Positions 35,801 through 48,100 of a stretch of 64,000 bases of DNA are shown piece by piece (the stretch's first letter is position 1; each line of letters begins with the position of its first letter). This DNA comes from Argentina anserina (lineage: Eukaryota; Streptophyta; Magnoliopsida; Rosales; Rosaceae): assembly GCF_933775445.1 (NCBI RefSeq), contig NC_065877.1, positions 26,784,001-26,848,000 of the forward strand, read 5' to 3'. The notes beneath the pieces are model-generated. The model was not told the DNA's origin and did no database searches. It worked only from the letters and a program-made list of their open reading frames with translations. A program made the translations under genes and the position numbers.

Positions 35801-36260
35801 TTTTAAAACATGTTATTGTTACCTTTATCTTTTTAGGTAATTTTGAATTCTCTAGTCGTCTACAATGTGCCTATGTGCCATGAGGCATGGCCATCACCGC
35901 TGCAGAAGCTATGACACAAAGAAATGAACGGAGGCACAGAATCCAATTATTATTTTTTTCAATACAAAACAGAAACAGACCCAAAAATATTAAGACGGGG
36001 TTGCTTTTGTAGTTTCTTTCACAAATCTGTTGTTGGGTTCACCCTCTTCAATATTATTATACAGTTATATAGCCCTCAAGGACAAATCTAAGGCCTTCCA
36101 TGATGACTGTGAAGTAAAATCTATGCAACCAAATGAAAGAAAGCAAGAGTTACTTCCTCCCCACAACAGCAATTACTACCATCTTTGAAGTTTGAGCTCA
36201 AGATCCCAAAACCACCCTAAGGTTTTTTTTAGATAGAGAATACACACCAGAAACAAAGCC
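32864..36260. other. intergenic upstream of AIL1, one unidentified fragment
   Basis: AT-rich. On the minus strand around 34,350-34,150 a frame reads VLYNSIAVVLSSVFGGVIFG, GMGLRLNPRTLIAGNGILEV, RKFAGMMRFLGRRLL and then a stop. It looks protein-like (a hydrophobic helix plus a basic stretch), but I cannot name the family and see no exon partners. The final ~250 bases before 36,261 should hold the AIL1 leader and promoter. Confidence 0.35.
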
Positions 36261-39020
36261 ATGAGTAATTGGCTGGGCTTCTCTCTCACTCCCCACCTGG
36301 GAATCCATGAAGGTTTTGATGGGAGAGATGAAGATCAGCAGAACCAAGACCAAGGAGTTGTTGGTTTCCCTCCTCACATGTCTGGCATGCCTTTGCGCTC
36401 TGATGGCTCTCTTTGCTTTGCTGCTGACCCTTTTAGGCGTCCTAATGGTTCTGAAGGTGTTGCGCACTTTGCATGTTAAATTTCTTGCTCTTATTCTTGC
36501 TCTGCATGTATTTGATACTGAAATTTTGATTTTTTTTTTGTTGGGAAAGATTGGAGGTCTTATGAGAATAGTATGATGGGTGCAACAACTGTTAGAAACC
36601 CAGCTGAGGATGATGAAGATGGTCCGAAGCTCGAGGATTTCTTGGGAAGTTGCTACTCCAACTCACCTCCCGGTGATGAAACCAAACTTTACTGCCAAAG
36701 CCAAGAGGACACTAAAATTAATGTCAACGAGGCCCCAGATTTCAGTAACCCCGGTAGTGAAATAGAAGGCAATTCCACAGACCCATCTCATGACCATCAG
36801 AGCTTGATTCAGCCTTACAGCCATTACTATGCAAACCCACAAAGTGGTGGTGCTCTTGTGCCATGTATCGGTGGCATGTACAAGTCTTGGTTAGGCCAAA
36901 CTATAGTGGTTCCATATGCTGAAGTGAAATCACCATCTGATCAGGAAAATGGTAGCAATAATTTTCAGTCTAATCTCTCACTAACTATGAGTCCAAGCTT
37001 GCAAAATGGTGGTGTGCTTCCAGTTTCTCAAGTGCAAATGGTGGAGAGCAAGAAAAGAGCAGGTGGGAAATCCTCCGGAAGAGAACCAGCCACTCGCAAA
37101 TCTATTGATACTTTTGGGCAGAGAACTTCTCAGTATCGTGGTGTAACTAGGTATTTAACACTAATTCTCTTCTCCTTTCTTTACTATGAATTTCCTAATC
37201 AGTTTTTGACCAATTTTGTCTTGGTTAGGCATAGATGGACAGGGAGATATGAGGCTCATTTGTGGGATAATAGTTGCAGAAAAGAAGGACAAACAAGGAA
37301 AGGAAGGCAAGGTAATTAGATATTTGTTTCCTAAATAATTTAGTTTTCATTGAAGACTCTGAAGTTACATCTCTCTTTTATTATTCTACCCTAAATACTT
37401 GTATGTTGAAAGAATATACTGACTGTCGCTTATTTTCTTACGTGCATCTATTTTGTGGATGGGATATTTTTCACATCTTCAACACTACTACTGTGCAACT
37501 GCAGTTTATCTTGGTAGGTGAATCTCTATTTCCATGTTTATTTAGTTATTTTTTTGTGGACCTTGTTATTCTGAAAGAATTAATTTTGGCATTTGAACCT
37601 TCTGACCAAATTTAAATAATGCATCGGAATGTGTGCATGTTTTTAGTAAAACCTTATAACTCATTCCCTGATCTGCAAAAACCATCATCAGGTGGATATG
37701 ATAAGGAAGAAAGAGCAGCAAAGGCTTATGATTTAGCTGCACTCAAGTATTGGGGTCCAACTACTCATATTAACTTCCCTGTAAGTAATTCTGGGGCTTT
37801 AAAATCAAGTTACACTTTTATTGTTTTCTCAGAGTAATTCAATCTGTTTTCAGTGTTAATTCTTTTTGATGTCGCTGCTGTTCAGATTAGCACCTATGAG
37901 AAAGAGCTTGAAGAAATGAAGACCATGACAAGGCAAGAATTTGTAGCCAACTTGAGAAGGTATACACCCTTTAGTACTTTTTCAACTTGATTCCCTTTTG
38001 GGCCATACTTTTTTCTTCTGTTTCTTTGGTTGAACAAGTACTTTGTGGTTCTTATGTCCCCAGGAAAAGCAGTGGATTTTCAAGAGGAGCTTCTGTGTAC
38101 AGAGGAGTGACAAGGTATGGCAGAAAACCAACTTTAATAATAGAGTGTTCATTATTTACTGCAGTATTGCAGTCTTCTCAATTATCATAGGCAATAATAT
38201 ATGAGCCCAACATTATTGTAAAATTTTGGATATGCATTTGATACCAGACAGGTATATTTAGTACATATTTAAAACCTCCCATCTCCTATTTTCCTCAGAC
38301 ACCATCAACATGGAAGGTGGCAAGCTAGGATTGGAAGGGTTGCTGGAAATAAGGATTTATACCTTGGAACATTTAGTAAGTTCTTCACTCATACTTAATT
38401 GTCGAGGAAAAGTTAATTCTAAATATTGGGTAAGATACTTGTATAACATTTGTAACATCATTTAAGGCACACAAGAAGAAGCAGCTGAAGCTTATGACAT
38501 AGCAGCTATCAAGTTTAGGGGCACAAGTGCTGTGACCAACTTTGACATGAGTAGGTATGACGTCAAGAGGATTTGCTCAAGCTCCACACTTATTACTAGT
38601 GAACTGGCAAAACGCTCCTCTCCAAAAGACTCGGCACCAGCAGCACCAAATGATCAAGAGTTCAATTCTTGCGCCTCATCTACATCTTCACAACCCCTTT
38701 TGGCCATAGCAAACAGTGAAGAACCTTGTGATCACAATTTGGCTGAAATGATGTGGAATGACAATCCAAACTCAGCCGCCAATGCTGTAACATTGGCTGC
38801 AGCTTCCAGCAGCAGGAATTCTTCTTGCCCGCAAAGCCCTAAATGCTGTGAATTCCCCAACAGTGAGTTTGGTCTCAGTGTAGGTGACTATTCTCATGCT
38901 TATTTCAGCTCTCTGCAGGGTTCCAAGTATGAAGATGGCAATGGTGGGAGCGACCATAGCCGGCTTGGGAATCTCGGATTGGTTCAACAGGTGTCTATGT
39001 TTGCATTGTGGAATGATTGA
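36261..39020 (+). CDS. AIL1: AINTEGUMENTA-like AP2 transcription factor, AIL1 type (9 exons)
   Basis: Exons are 36261-36456, 36550-37150, 37229-37311, 37505-37513, 37692-37780, 37886-37959, 38064-38114, 38299-38375 and 38467-39020. All junctions are GT-AG, the frame stays open throughout, and the product is 577 residues. The N-terminus [15 protein letters not shown] matches the AIL1 start. The ANT-group motifs PKLEDFLG and [15 protein letters not shown] follow. AP2 repeat 1 spans about residues 260-328 ([20 protein letters not shown] ... [10 protein letters not shown]). The linker has [22 protein letters not shown]2 repeat 2 spans about 362-422 ([19 protein letters not shown] ... [10 protein letters not shown]). 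The 10-residue insertion in repeat 1 marks the ANT lineage. The serine-rich tail ends VSMFALWND. The family binds DNA in the nucleus and promotes cell proliferation in young organs. AIL1 is the best match by N-terminus; a close paralogue is possible. Confidence 0.93.
37505..37513 (+). other. AIL1: 9-nt microexon of the AP2 gene
   Basis: TTTATCTTG sits between 'ctgcag' and 'gtaggtg'. Spliced in, it supplies VYL between GRQ and GGYDKEE of AP2 repeat 1, a conserved feature of the ANT/AIL family. Skipping it would keep the frame but delete three residues of the DNA-binding domain. Confidence 0.93.
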
Positions 39021-40291
39021 GAACAAATGTGATGGAATTCAGAAGCGTATGCTACGTGTTATCGTTCTAGGCACTAGGTAGCTAGGTGGTAGTAAAAAAA
39101 AACTATGTTGGAAGAAAATCTGTATTCTAATCGGCAAAATGTTCTTGCAGTTAATGTTTTGGTTTTAGATATTATTAACTGTAATGGAAATTGCTTCGGA
39201 GAAAAAACCAAAGTTCAGTGGCATTTTTTGGATGATGAAGTCCTGATTATGTTTATATATGTTCAATTTGTGGTTCCATTAATTTCGGTTTTGTAACGTC
39301 TGCACGTCCCATAATTCTCTTTTAGCTATACAGTTCTACAGTTTGGTTTCAAAAGCTTCATTAAAACCTGGTTTGTTTCTTTATCAGATGCAAACGGACT
39401 ATCTTAACTTTATCGGCTTAATATGAATTGTCAATTTTAAGTTTTTATCAAGGTAAAACACAGAAAAACTGCTATGCCTTGGAAAGTATATATCCTCTAG
39501 GCTTCTCAATATTACATTATCAGGTAAGTACTGTAATATGCACAGGAAATATGGAAAGGGCGACATAAATATTAACAGGTACTTGTGTTTCTGGTTCAGT
39601 GTCTTAATTAGTGATATACCTACAACTGACCCGTGAAGTAATCTCTTAGTAAGGAATTAAACCTTTGTTGTCCTTTTGGGAAACCATATGTCCTGAAATA
39701 ATGTTTGTCATAAGGGTTCATCAACTCTATTGAAGTAGCTAGTCTTCAACCCCACCAAAATTGAAGTAGCTATCAGCTAAGCATTTAAAGTTGCGGTTTT
39801 TAATATGTAGATATGCCACTATTATCCCATCTTTCTGTTTTTTTGTTCCAGTACTTTTCCAAGATTGAAAATTGACAATTCAAAAGAGTACGATTGTGAG
39901 AGGTTGGTCATTGTTTTTTTTTTATATAGAAGAAAATGCGGTATATTTGTGCATATTTATACAAATTTCAAATGTACATTAAAATCAAGATTCGCGGTTG
40001 AAGTTAAAACGGCGACAAAGTTTTTACTTCTTGATTTTGGACTTTAACTAAATCGTGATAAGATCGTCATGACCGAAAACACTACTTAAAACCAATTACA
40101 TCCATTTTATCACTTGTTAAGTCATACATGACTCATGAATCACGTAAAATCGACTAATTACAATATATTTGTAGATTCAATAAGGATCTAATAATAGAAA
40201 TGCAAATCATAAAAAGTTCGAGATGATAGAAGACCTCAATTTATTAAAAAGCGTTGTTCAAACCGTCAATAGAGTGGCCATAGCGACACCC
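39021..40291. other. AIL1 3' flank, no further gene
   Basis: It starts with the AIL1 3' UTR. The rest is AT-rich with no recognisable gene or repeat boundary. Confidence 0.5.
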
Positions 40292-40294
40292 TAA

Positions 40295-41539
40295 AGCCAT
40301 CTCCAGCAAGGGAGGGCTATATTGGGGTGAGTGTTATACTTTAGCCTCCTAAAATATTATATTTTATTCAGAAACCAATTTACCATCTCCAGCAAGGGAG
40401 GGCTAAATTTTAGCCCTTTCAAATATTTTATGTAAACTTATTATAAAACTAAAAATAATAATTTATCGTTATAATCTATGTAGTAATTATTTGGTATAGA
40501 CTAAAAAAAATAACAACATCAACGTAAAGTGGTCATATTCAAGATCCTGGTTATACATTCAATTATGTATACTTGTAATAATATATCATTAATTTGTAAT
40601 TTGTTGAAAGTAGAAACAATGGAGGTTTGAGTCATTAATAACATAACACGGGTCTTTATATACACAACTCACATGTACAAATTTTAATTTTTTAATTCAA
40701 TTTTAGGACCACATATTGGTTTGGCTTGGGCTAGGCGAATGACTAAGTTTTGCCATTTTGATGACCTTTTGGCTTTTCTATGACACTTTGGCCCTTTTTT
40801 ACTTTTGTTGTTGAAGATCAAAATAGAGCCATAATTTAGGATATGGCTAAACCTAGGGGTTGTAAATGAATCGAGTAGAATATTAAGTTGTTCATGTTTG
40901 ACTCGTTTTCATTCAATCGAGCTTCGTCGAACTAAAATTTCATTTTTTTTCCTTCATGTTCAAGCTCGGTTCGGGTTGAAAAAACTCGAGCTGTGTTTGG
41001 GTCGGCTTATTTTATTAGACTAGCTCAAACTCGAATCGAGTTAATTTAAATAATATGAAACTAAAAATTTTAAATTAAGAAATTAAAAAGAAATTTCAAA
41101 ATTGAATGTCATAGCATCACAAAAAATCTCTTTTATTTATAATAAATTAAAAATAACAAATCAAACTCATTATTAAACTTAAAATTTTTAAGTAATTATT
41201 CTAGAAAGAAGACTTTTAGCTCATTTAACCAATATTATATTTTTAATATTATTTTTTACATAAAAATTATACTTTATATATACTATAAAAGTTAATAAAT
41301 CAACATTAATTAATAAACGAGCATAGCTTTTAACGAACTGAGTTAGCTCACGAGCAAAACGAGTTAAACGAGCTAAATAGTTGTTTAAGCTCGGCTCATT
41401 TTTAAGGTCATGTTTAATATTAAGTTTAAACTTCACTTATTTAATTTTACGAGCTCAAGTTTAATGAGCTGAACACGAGCAGCTCGAGCCTACTTACAAC
41501 CTTAATGTCTTGACCCCCTCACTAGGGATGGAGATGGCC
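40295..41539. mobile_element. PIF/Harbinger-like non-autonomous element
   Basis: The left end AGCCATCTCCAGCAAGGG and the reverse complement of the right end (GGCCATCTCCATCCCTAG) form terminal inverted repeats. Both ends are flanked by the trinucleotide TAA (40292-40294 and 41540-41542), the 3-bp target size of PIF/Harbinger. A second copy of 'catctccagcaagggagggct' at about 40,383 lies inside. No transposase frame is present. A hAT-like element is nested within it. Confidence 0.7.
40854..41504. mobile_element. nested hAT-like element
   Basis: The left end TAGGGGTTGTAAATGAATCG and the reverse complement of the right end (TAAGGTTGTAAGTAGGCTCG) pair as terminal inverted repeats. The subterminal zones carry repeated 'ctcga', 'gagct' and 'gctcg' words. 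The interior is AT-rich and non-coding. I found no clear 8-bp duplication (left gctaaacc, right atgtcttg), so the insertion is old or the ends are slightly misplaced. Confidence 0.55.
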
Positions 41540-41766
41540 TAACGTGATTGGGAAGCGGCGAATGGCGGTTTGGTAAAAAGAGCTGATATTTGAAAGTCAA
41601 AGAAGTAGGGACAAATGCCCTTTGACTCGCAGAAACAGAGAATCCAAGCAGAGCAAAGTGAGAGCCTTAAATTGCGTGCCGGTTGGCCTTCTGGCAAAGT
41701 TGATTGTTTTGGCGCGTCTATCTTCCTCTCATCCTCGTCGTCATCATCACGCTCATGACTAGCCAT
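41539..41766 (-). CDS. unidentified short ORF ending at a transposon junction
   Basis: The ATG at 41,766 opens MASHERDDDDEDERKIDAPK followed by QSTLPEGQPARNLRLSL, 75 residues in all. The acidic, charged start is protein-like. The stop codon (41541-41539) is created exactly where the Harbinger-like element begins, so this may be a first exon whose downstream part was cut off. No domain is recognised, and a chance frame is possible. Confidence 0.25.
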   Translation of the reverse strand: MASHERDDDDEDERKIDAPKQSTLPEGQPARNLRLSLCSAWILCFCESKGICPYFFDFQISALFTKPPFAASQSR

Positions 41767-42256
41767 TAGCCATTTTTATCAGCCTTGAGATTTGCAGAGC
41801 TCTGCATGCTTCTTCTGCGCGCAGGCATTCAATTTCAGGCAGCCATGAGTCTAATCAAATCAAACCCAAGTCAGATTCATATACAAATATCGGTTTTAAC
41901 AAACCCCAAATCAAGCCTAGAGATTTATCCCTTCTTTCTTCTTTGAGGTGCTTCAAGACTGAAAGACAAGACACGCTTTCGGATTGCCAAAGCTCAATTT
42001 CCAATTTCTGTGTAATATGGGTGATAATTCATTAAAATTAGAATATTATGAACATGATTTCATGAACCTCAACCCTCTTGATTCTTTTGATAATGGCTAA
42101 GGAGACACATTTCGCCATTTCGATGAAGAAAGATAATGAAATTCAGGACCTTTGAGAGTTTGAAGTGTGTAGGAAGAACAGCATTAAGCTGAGGCACTGT
42201 GAATAAATGGCGAAGATTAAACAGGGCGGTAGTGATTATGTGAACAGTTGAACACT

Positions 42257-43311
42257 CTAGCTAGGTGTTTTTTTTTTTAGAAAAATAAATATATATTGCA
42301 CTTAAATAAAATTACAACAAATTGAACATTCGGTGGTGGAATAAGATTTCTCGCACTCTATCCGACTAAATATTATTAGTCACATAATTATCATAAGAAG
42401 CAATAGACATGAGCTAAGAATGTTCAATCATGAACCAATCAAAATCGATTCTGGAAGTAGTCGATAACTTACTCGCGAATAATTTCAAAAAAAGAACCAC
42501 TCTAAAAGCACCACATACCAAAAACTCGGACATATTTACAAAGACAACCTCTTCGTTACATTAACACCCAGAAAAAACTTACTTTTAAATAATCACTGGA
42601 AATTACATGCACCATAAACATGTGTAGTCAACAACACTACCGACCAACCCTAAACCCTCACAACAGGATGAGAGACCGAAGAGAAAGAAGAAGAAAAAAA
42701 AACCCTCACAAAAGGAGGGAAAACCTAAAACCAGAAAAAACAAAAAAAAAACTACAAAGACCCATAATGAGGCCCAATAATAGAGTCTAGGCCCACCATA
42801 TTGAACCAACAAAGAACACCAGCCAATATAGCAACCGCCATGCCACCACCTCTAATCTCAGTGTTGTCAATCCGTCAACGACGCCGGTTACTACTGAATA
42901 CCACTGCCCAAATATGTGACGAAAGTGCAAACCTCCCACCCTTCACGAAGCAATCCGGGCAAGTCGTCATCGCCGCCACTTCCCCATCTCCTACCACCGC
43001 ACTGTGCCGGTTTCACCGGCCACAAAAGCTAACCAGCGATACAAATCTGACACCACAACCCCGTCGAAGAATAAGTCTTGCAATTAGAACCATGCGGAAC
43101 ACTGATTGCAACTCAGATTGGTACCCTCTCTTGATCCACCGCCCACAACCGCCAAACTAAGTCACCAACTGACCCACCGCAAACTCTCGTCCGACAACCA
43201 CATCAAAAGACGTGACGTCGAAGGGAGACTAAAGTTTTTTTCCGAACCCTGGGGCAAGCCGGTTTTCTCGGAGCGCTAAGGAACTTTTAGAGACTTCCTA
43301 GCTAGGTGTTT
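42257..43311 (-). mobile_element. poly-A retroposon with 14-bp target duplication
   Basis: The 14-mer CTAGCTAGGTGTTT occurs at 42257-42270 and again at 43298-43311. The insert of 1,027 bp between them has a poly-T run at its left edge, so the transcript is on the minus strand with a 3' poly-A. The minus-strand 5' half is GC-rich. No reverse transcriptase is encoded. This fits an internally deleted or non-autonomous LINE mobilised by target-primed reverse transcription. The frame at 42801-43160 on the plus strand is antisense to it and is not a gene. Confidence 0.8.
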
Positions 43312-44977
43312 CTTGTTTGAACTCAAACGCCTAAAATTTTCATCTTACACGCATGTCATGTATAATTTGCAAACTTTATTTTAAAATGTCTTAATGCATG
43401 ACAGATAGCGTACTTTTTCTGTTCTGATTTTGAAATTGACTCACTGTTTCTGGGGAAGGTTTAACATTTAACTGAAAATCAAAATCAAAATAAGAAATCA
43501 TAAATCAAACCCTAGGCGTATAGCCCACTCATCATTCTCAGTAAAAACATCAAAGACGTTTTGTAAATAATACTGCTAAAATGTACGTGTAACCTAGGTA
43601 ATGTTGGTCATGACAAAAAAATCAGGTAAATTCGAGACATGAACATCACGTAAAATTCTTGTATAGTTACAAATTAACTGAAAAACTAGCGAGCAGCGAG
43701 TTAAGATAAATATCACAAGAAAAATGTGGTTTATTAATAACTCAGAAAAAAAATATTTTGAAGTATGAGAGAATGTGATGATGATTGTTACCAATTTTTC
43801 GAATATCCAACATTCCAACTATTATCCAACTCACATTACGTACGGAGGTGTTTCAGGAAGAAAATTTAGAGATAGATTTTGGGGCAGAAGGCGGGATCCA
43901 CTCGAGTATCTAAGCAAGCAAAAGAAGACCTGACAAGCAGATCCGTAGCCAGTAAATAACACACAGAAAGAGACAACGTCTACTCCAAGGACAATTAAGA
44001 TGCCTCTTCCTTCTTCACAGCACCATCAGAGACATTTCAACATCGATCATTGCTTCTACCCTACTATACTCCACAACCCTACACTGCCCCTTCACTATTA
44101 CCAGTACTAGTCTGAAGCCCTTCAATTAGGGTTAGAATTAGCAGCTATCAGGGATGGCCTTTACATATCTTAGTTGTGTAGAGACTAGCTAAGGAGTGTA
44201 TGACTAGTCGGATTCTTCATAGGGCTCTGTATTGCATGGTCGACTGTGGGGGGTCTCTGTTTAGTCTTCGGCAAGTATATAGTAGTAACAAAGCTTTAGC
44301 AGCTGCTATAGGTATTGCTTGCTCTGTGCTTTAATTGGGAATAGGATTTTGGATCTTGCAAGAGAAGCCTATATAGGTAGATATAGATACTGGACGCATT
44401 GCTTGCACCCATCCATGACTCATGACTGCTTTCTTTTCTTGATTCTGGCCTTTGATGTAATTCAATCAATCGCCCATTGTCAAATTAAGTACCCATGCAA
44501 TGATGCACCCAGGAAAGTGGGGAAACAATAGGGTAAAAGTAAAAACAGCAACACAAAAGCAATAGAAGGTCAAATAGATGAGAAATGATTTTGTTGGCTG
44601 ATTAGTGAATTAATGAGTTCAAAACTTCAAATAGACTATTGACCGGAACTAACGATAACATATCCGACGTAATTTCTACCATGAACTTTGAACATACTTT
44701 ATATCAAAATTGCGATGAATATATCTTTTTAATAAGGATTTCATTGGAAAGAATAATAGCATACAACAACTAGTTACTACGCTTACAAACGAAACTAAAA
44801 CGAATCGCGAGACAATTTCTTGATCGAGCTATGCGAGAAGACAATCTTGTCTTATATGAATTTATGGATCTGAATCAGCTACTACGTTTAGACATCCTAA
44901 AAAAACACAAAAATTGCCAACTCACATAAGAGCTTTAAACCCTAATAAAATAGGTCATATAAGTGATATAATACCCT
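43312..44977. other. intergenic, no gene recognised
   Basis: AT-rich DNA between the retroposon and the second copia element, without exon or repeat signals that I can support. Frames at 43594-43818 and 44319-44531 look like chance. Confidence 0.5.
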
Positions 44978-44982
44978 GATTT
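44978..44982. repeat. 5-bp target site duplication, left (copia copy 2)
   Basis: GATTT directly outside the left LTR; the same pentamer follows the right LTR at 50273-50277. Confidence 0.8.
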
Positions 44983-45126
44983 ACTAGAAAATGTATGAAT
45001 CTTGTATATTGTTTGAATTTGAATTGATAAATTCATATACAGATTACAATGGTATATATAGGCTAATTCACACTAATCACCTACTCACTCCACTATCTCC
45101 ACTATACCTACTATATTCCACTCACA
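44983..45126 (-). repeat. 3' LTR of copia copy 2 (144 bp)
   Basis: On the minus strand it begins TGTGAGTGGAAT and ends ..ATTTTCTAGT. It is the same length as the other LTR, with five substitutions and no indels. Confidence 0.92.
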
Positions 45127-45135
45127 CTCCCTCTC
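45127..45135 (-). promoter_or_regulatory. polypurine tract of copia copy 2
   Basis: The minus strand reads GAGAGGGAG immediately upstream of the 3' LTR, the primer position for plus-strand DNA synthesis. Confidence 0.8.
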
Positions 45136-48100
45136 AAGTTGGCACATACACATCAACCATGCCCAACTTGCAAAATGAGTCATAACAAACATTCTTGGAC
45201 ACTCCTTTGGTGAGTATATCTGCAAGTTGCTCTTCTGTAGGAACAAACGGAAAGCAAATGATCTTAGCGTCTAGCTTCTCTTTTATAAAATGACGATCAA
45301 CCTCTACATGTTTTGTACGATCATGTTGCACAGGATTCTGTGAAATATTAATAACTGCCTTGTTGTCACAGTACAGTTGTATAACACTCTTAGGTTTAAC
45401 ACCCAAATCTTGTAGCAAATTCCTAATCCACAACAACTTGCACACTCCCTGAGCCATACATCTGTATTCTGCTTCAGCACTAGATCGAGCTACCACATTT
45501 TGTTTCTTACTCCTCCACGTAACAAGGTTACCTCCAACAAAGGTAAAATACCCTGATGTTGACCTCCAATCTGTAATATTTCCAGCCCAATCTGCATCTG
45601 TGAAGCCACAAACATCAACGATATTGTTGTGATTAGAAAACATTACTCCTCTCCCTGAAGCTGACTTCAAGTACCTCAAGATCCTTACAACAGCATTCAT
45701 GTGGTCCTCACTGGGGTTATGCATGAACTGACTTACTACACTTACTGCATACGCAACATCTGGTCTGGTATGTGATAGATAAATCAGGCGCCCGACTAGC
45801 CAATGATAACGCGGTTTGTCAGTAGGGACTTGATCTGGATACTCTGCTAACCGGTGGTTCTGCTCAATAGGAGTATCAATGGGAGTGCAGTCCAACATAC
45901 ATGTCTCTGTTAGTAGATCAAGGATGTACTTCCTTTGACACAGATAGATACATTTGCTTCCCCGGGCTACTTCAATGCCTAAAAAGTACTTGAGTGTACC
46001 TAGGTCCTTCATCTCAAACTCTGTGGCAAGCTGTTTCTGTAATCTATCCACCTCAACAGTATCATTCCGAGTAACTACCATATCATCAACATATATAATT
46101 AGGGCTGTTACCTTCCTTTGTTGATGTTTGAGAAATAACGTGTGGTCTGAATTACTTTGTCTGTAGCCAAGTTTCCTCATGAATTGTGAGAATCTTCCGA
46201 ACCAAGCACGAGGTGACTGTTTAAGACCATACAAAGACGTTCTCAATTTGCATACAGAGTTACTTGGGGAGGTGGCCACATATCCAAGCGGAAGATCCAT
46301 GTATACTTCCTCTGTTAGTTCTCCATGAAGGAATGCATTCTTGACATCAAACTGCCTAAGTGGTCAGTTCAAGTTAGCAGCGACAGAGAGCAATACCCGG
46401 ATAGTGTTCATCTTTTCCACAGGTGCAAATGTCTCATCATAGTCTATGCCATATGTCTGGGTGTACCTCTTCGCTACTAGGCGTGCTTTATACCGGCTTA
46501 CTGACCCATCTGGATTATGTTTCACTGTAAACACCCAACGACATCCTACAGTTTTCTTGCCATATGGTGGAGGTACAAGCTCCCAAGTATTGTTCTTTTG
46601 TAATGCTTCCATCTCTTCCTCCATTGCTTTCCTCTATTTTGGATCTCCCAATGCATCCTGCACTTTGTTAGGTACTGATACAGTAGATATTTGATTCACA
46701 AATAACTCATATACTTAGATAATCTTTTGGTAGATATAAAATTTGCCACTGGATACTTGGCTTTAGTCTGAAGGGTATGCTCATATTTTTTTGTTGGTAG
46801 TCCTCGAGTAGACCTATTTGGCAAAACATCTTGTCTACTATTATCCCTAATAGAATGACTAACCTCATATGAGTGATCTTTTGTACCAGGAGAGCATTGG
46901 TCAGGGGTATAAACAGTGATACGGGAGACATGAGGGGCAGTTGTGTTGTCAGCTTCTGGTGTCTCAATCGATTGAGTGACAACCTCTGGTGGCGCCTGTG
47001 TGGCTGACACTTTGGTAATCTCAACGGGACCTGTTACCACATCGACTGGCTCACTTGTCTCCCCCTTTCCATGATATAGCTCTTCAAAATATGAATTCTC
47101 CCCCTGAAGAGTAGTATCAGAAGAGGAAAAATAACTCATATCCTCAAAAAAGGTAACATCCATAGTGACATAGTACTTCCGAGTAGGGGGATGATAGCAC
47201 CGGTATCGTTTCTGATGTCCTCCGTACCCAACAAACACACATTTAATTGCCCGAGCATCCAACTTAGAACGCTGATGTTGTGGAAGATGAACAAAAGCAA
47301 CACAACCGAAAACACGGGCAAGAAGATTATGAAAAGAGGGTAAAGAGACATGAGATGCAAGCACCTCATAGGGAACTTTCCCTTGAAGGCACGAGATGGA
47401 AGACGATTAATAAGGTGGGCACTAAAGAGAATACACCGAGCCATTTCAAGTAAATGACGATTTTTTCTTTCAGAAACCCCATTTTGCTCAGGTGTGTAAG
47501 GACACGTTGTTTGATAAACAATCCCGTGTGTGTTAAAGAACTCCTGAAAGACATGATTTACATATTCCCCCCCATTATCAGACCGAAGAATGCGAATGGT
47601 GGCATTATATTGTGTTTGGACAGAGGTATAGAAGGCACGAAAAGCTGGAAAAACCTCATTTTTATTTTTAAGAAGAACAATCCATGAAAGACGTGTGCAA
47701 TCATCAATAAATGACACAAAATATCGCATTCCTGATACAGTTGACTCTTTCGAGGGTCCCCAAACATCAGAATGGATTAATTCAAAAGGAAGAAAACTTT
47801 TAGTAGAAGTACTAGGGGAATAAGTAGATCGATGACTCTTGCCCAAAACACATGTCTCACAACATAAACAAGACTCGTCCACATTAATAAATAAAGTAGG
47901 CATGGATTTTTTTCATAACACTAAAGGATGGGTGCCCTAAGCGACGATGCCATAACCAAACTTCACTTAGCTTGTCAGAAGTGGAGAGTAAAGCGGTCTA
48001 AGACGGTCCCCCTGGTTTTTCCCATGCGTATGTCAGAGCCAGATGAAACAACCGTTCCCTCAGATACCCCCGACCAATTACCCGTCTGGTGAGAAGATCC

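Noticed and set aside
36307..36576. Hydrophobic 89-residue frame overlapping AIL1 exon 1
   Set aside because: It is in another frame of a proven AIL1 exon, reads through the exon-intron junction, and its leucine richness follows from the codon content of that exon.
42801..43160. 119-residue frame as a plant gene
   Set aside because: It lies antisense within a poly-A retroposon bounded by a 14-bp duplication and has low-complexity composition.
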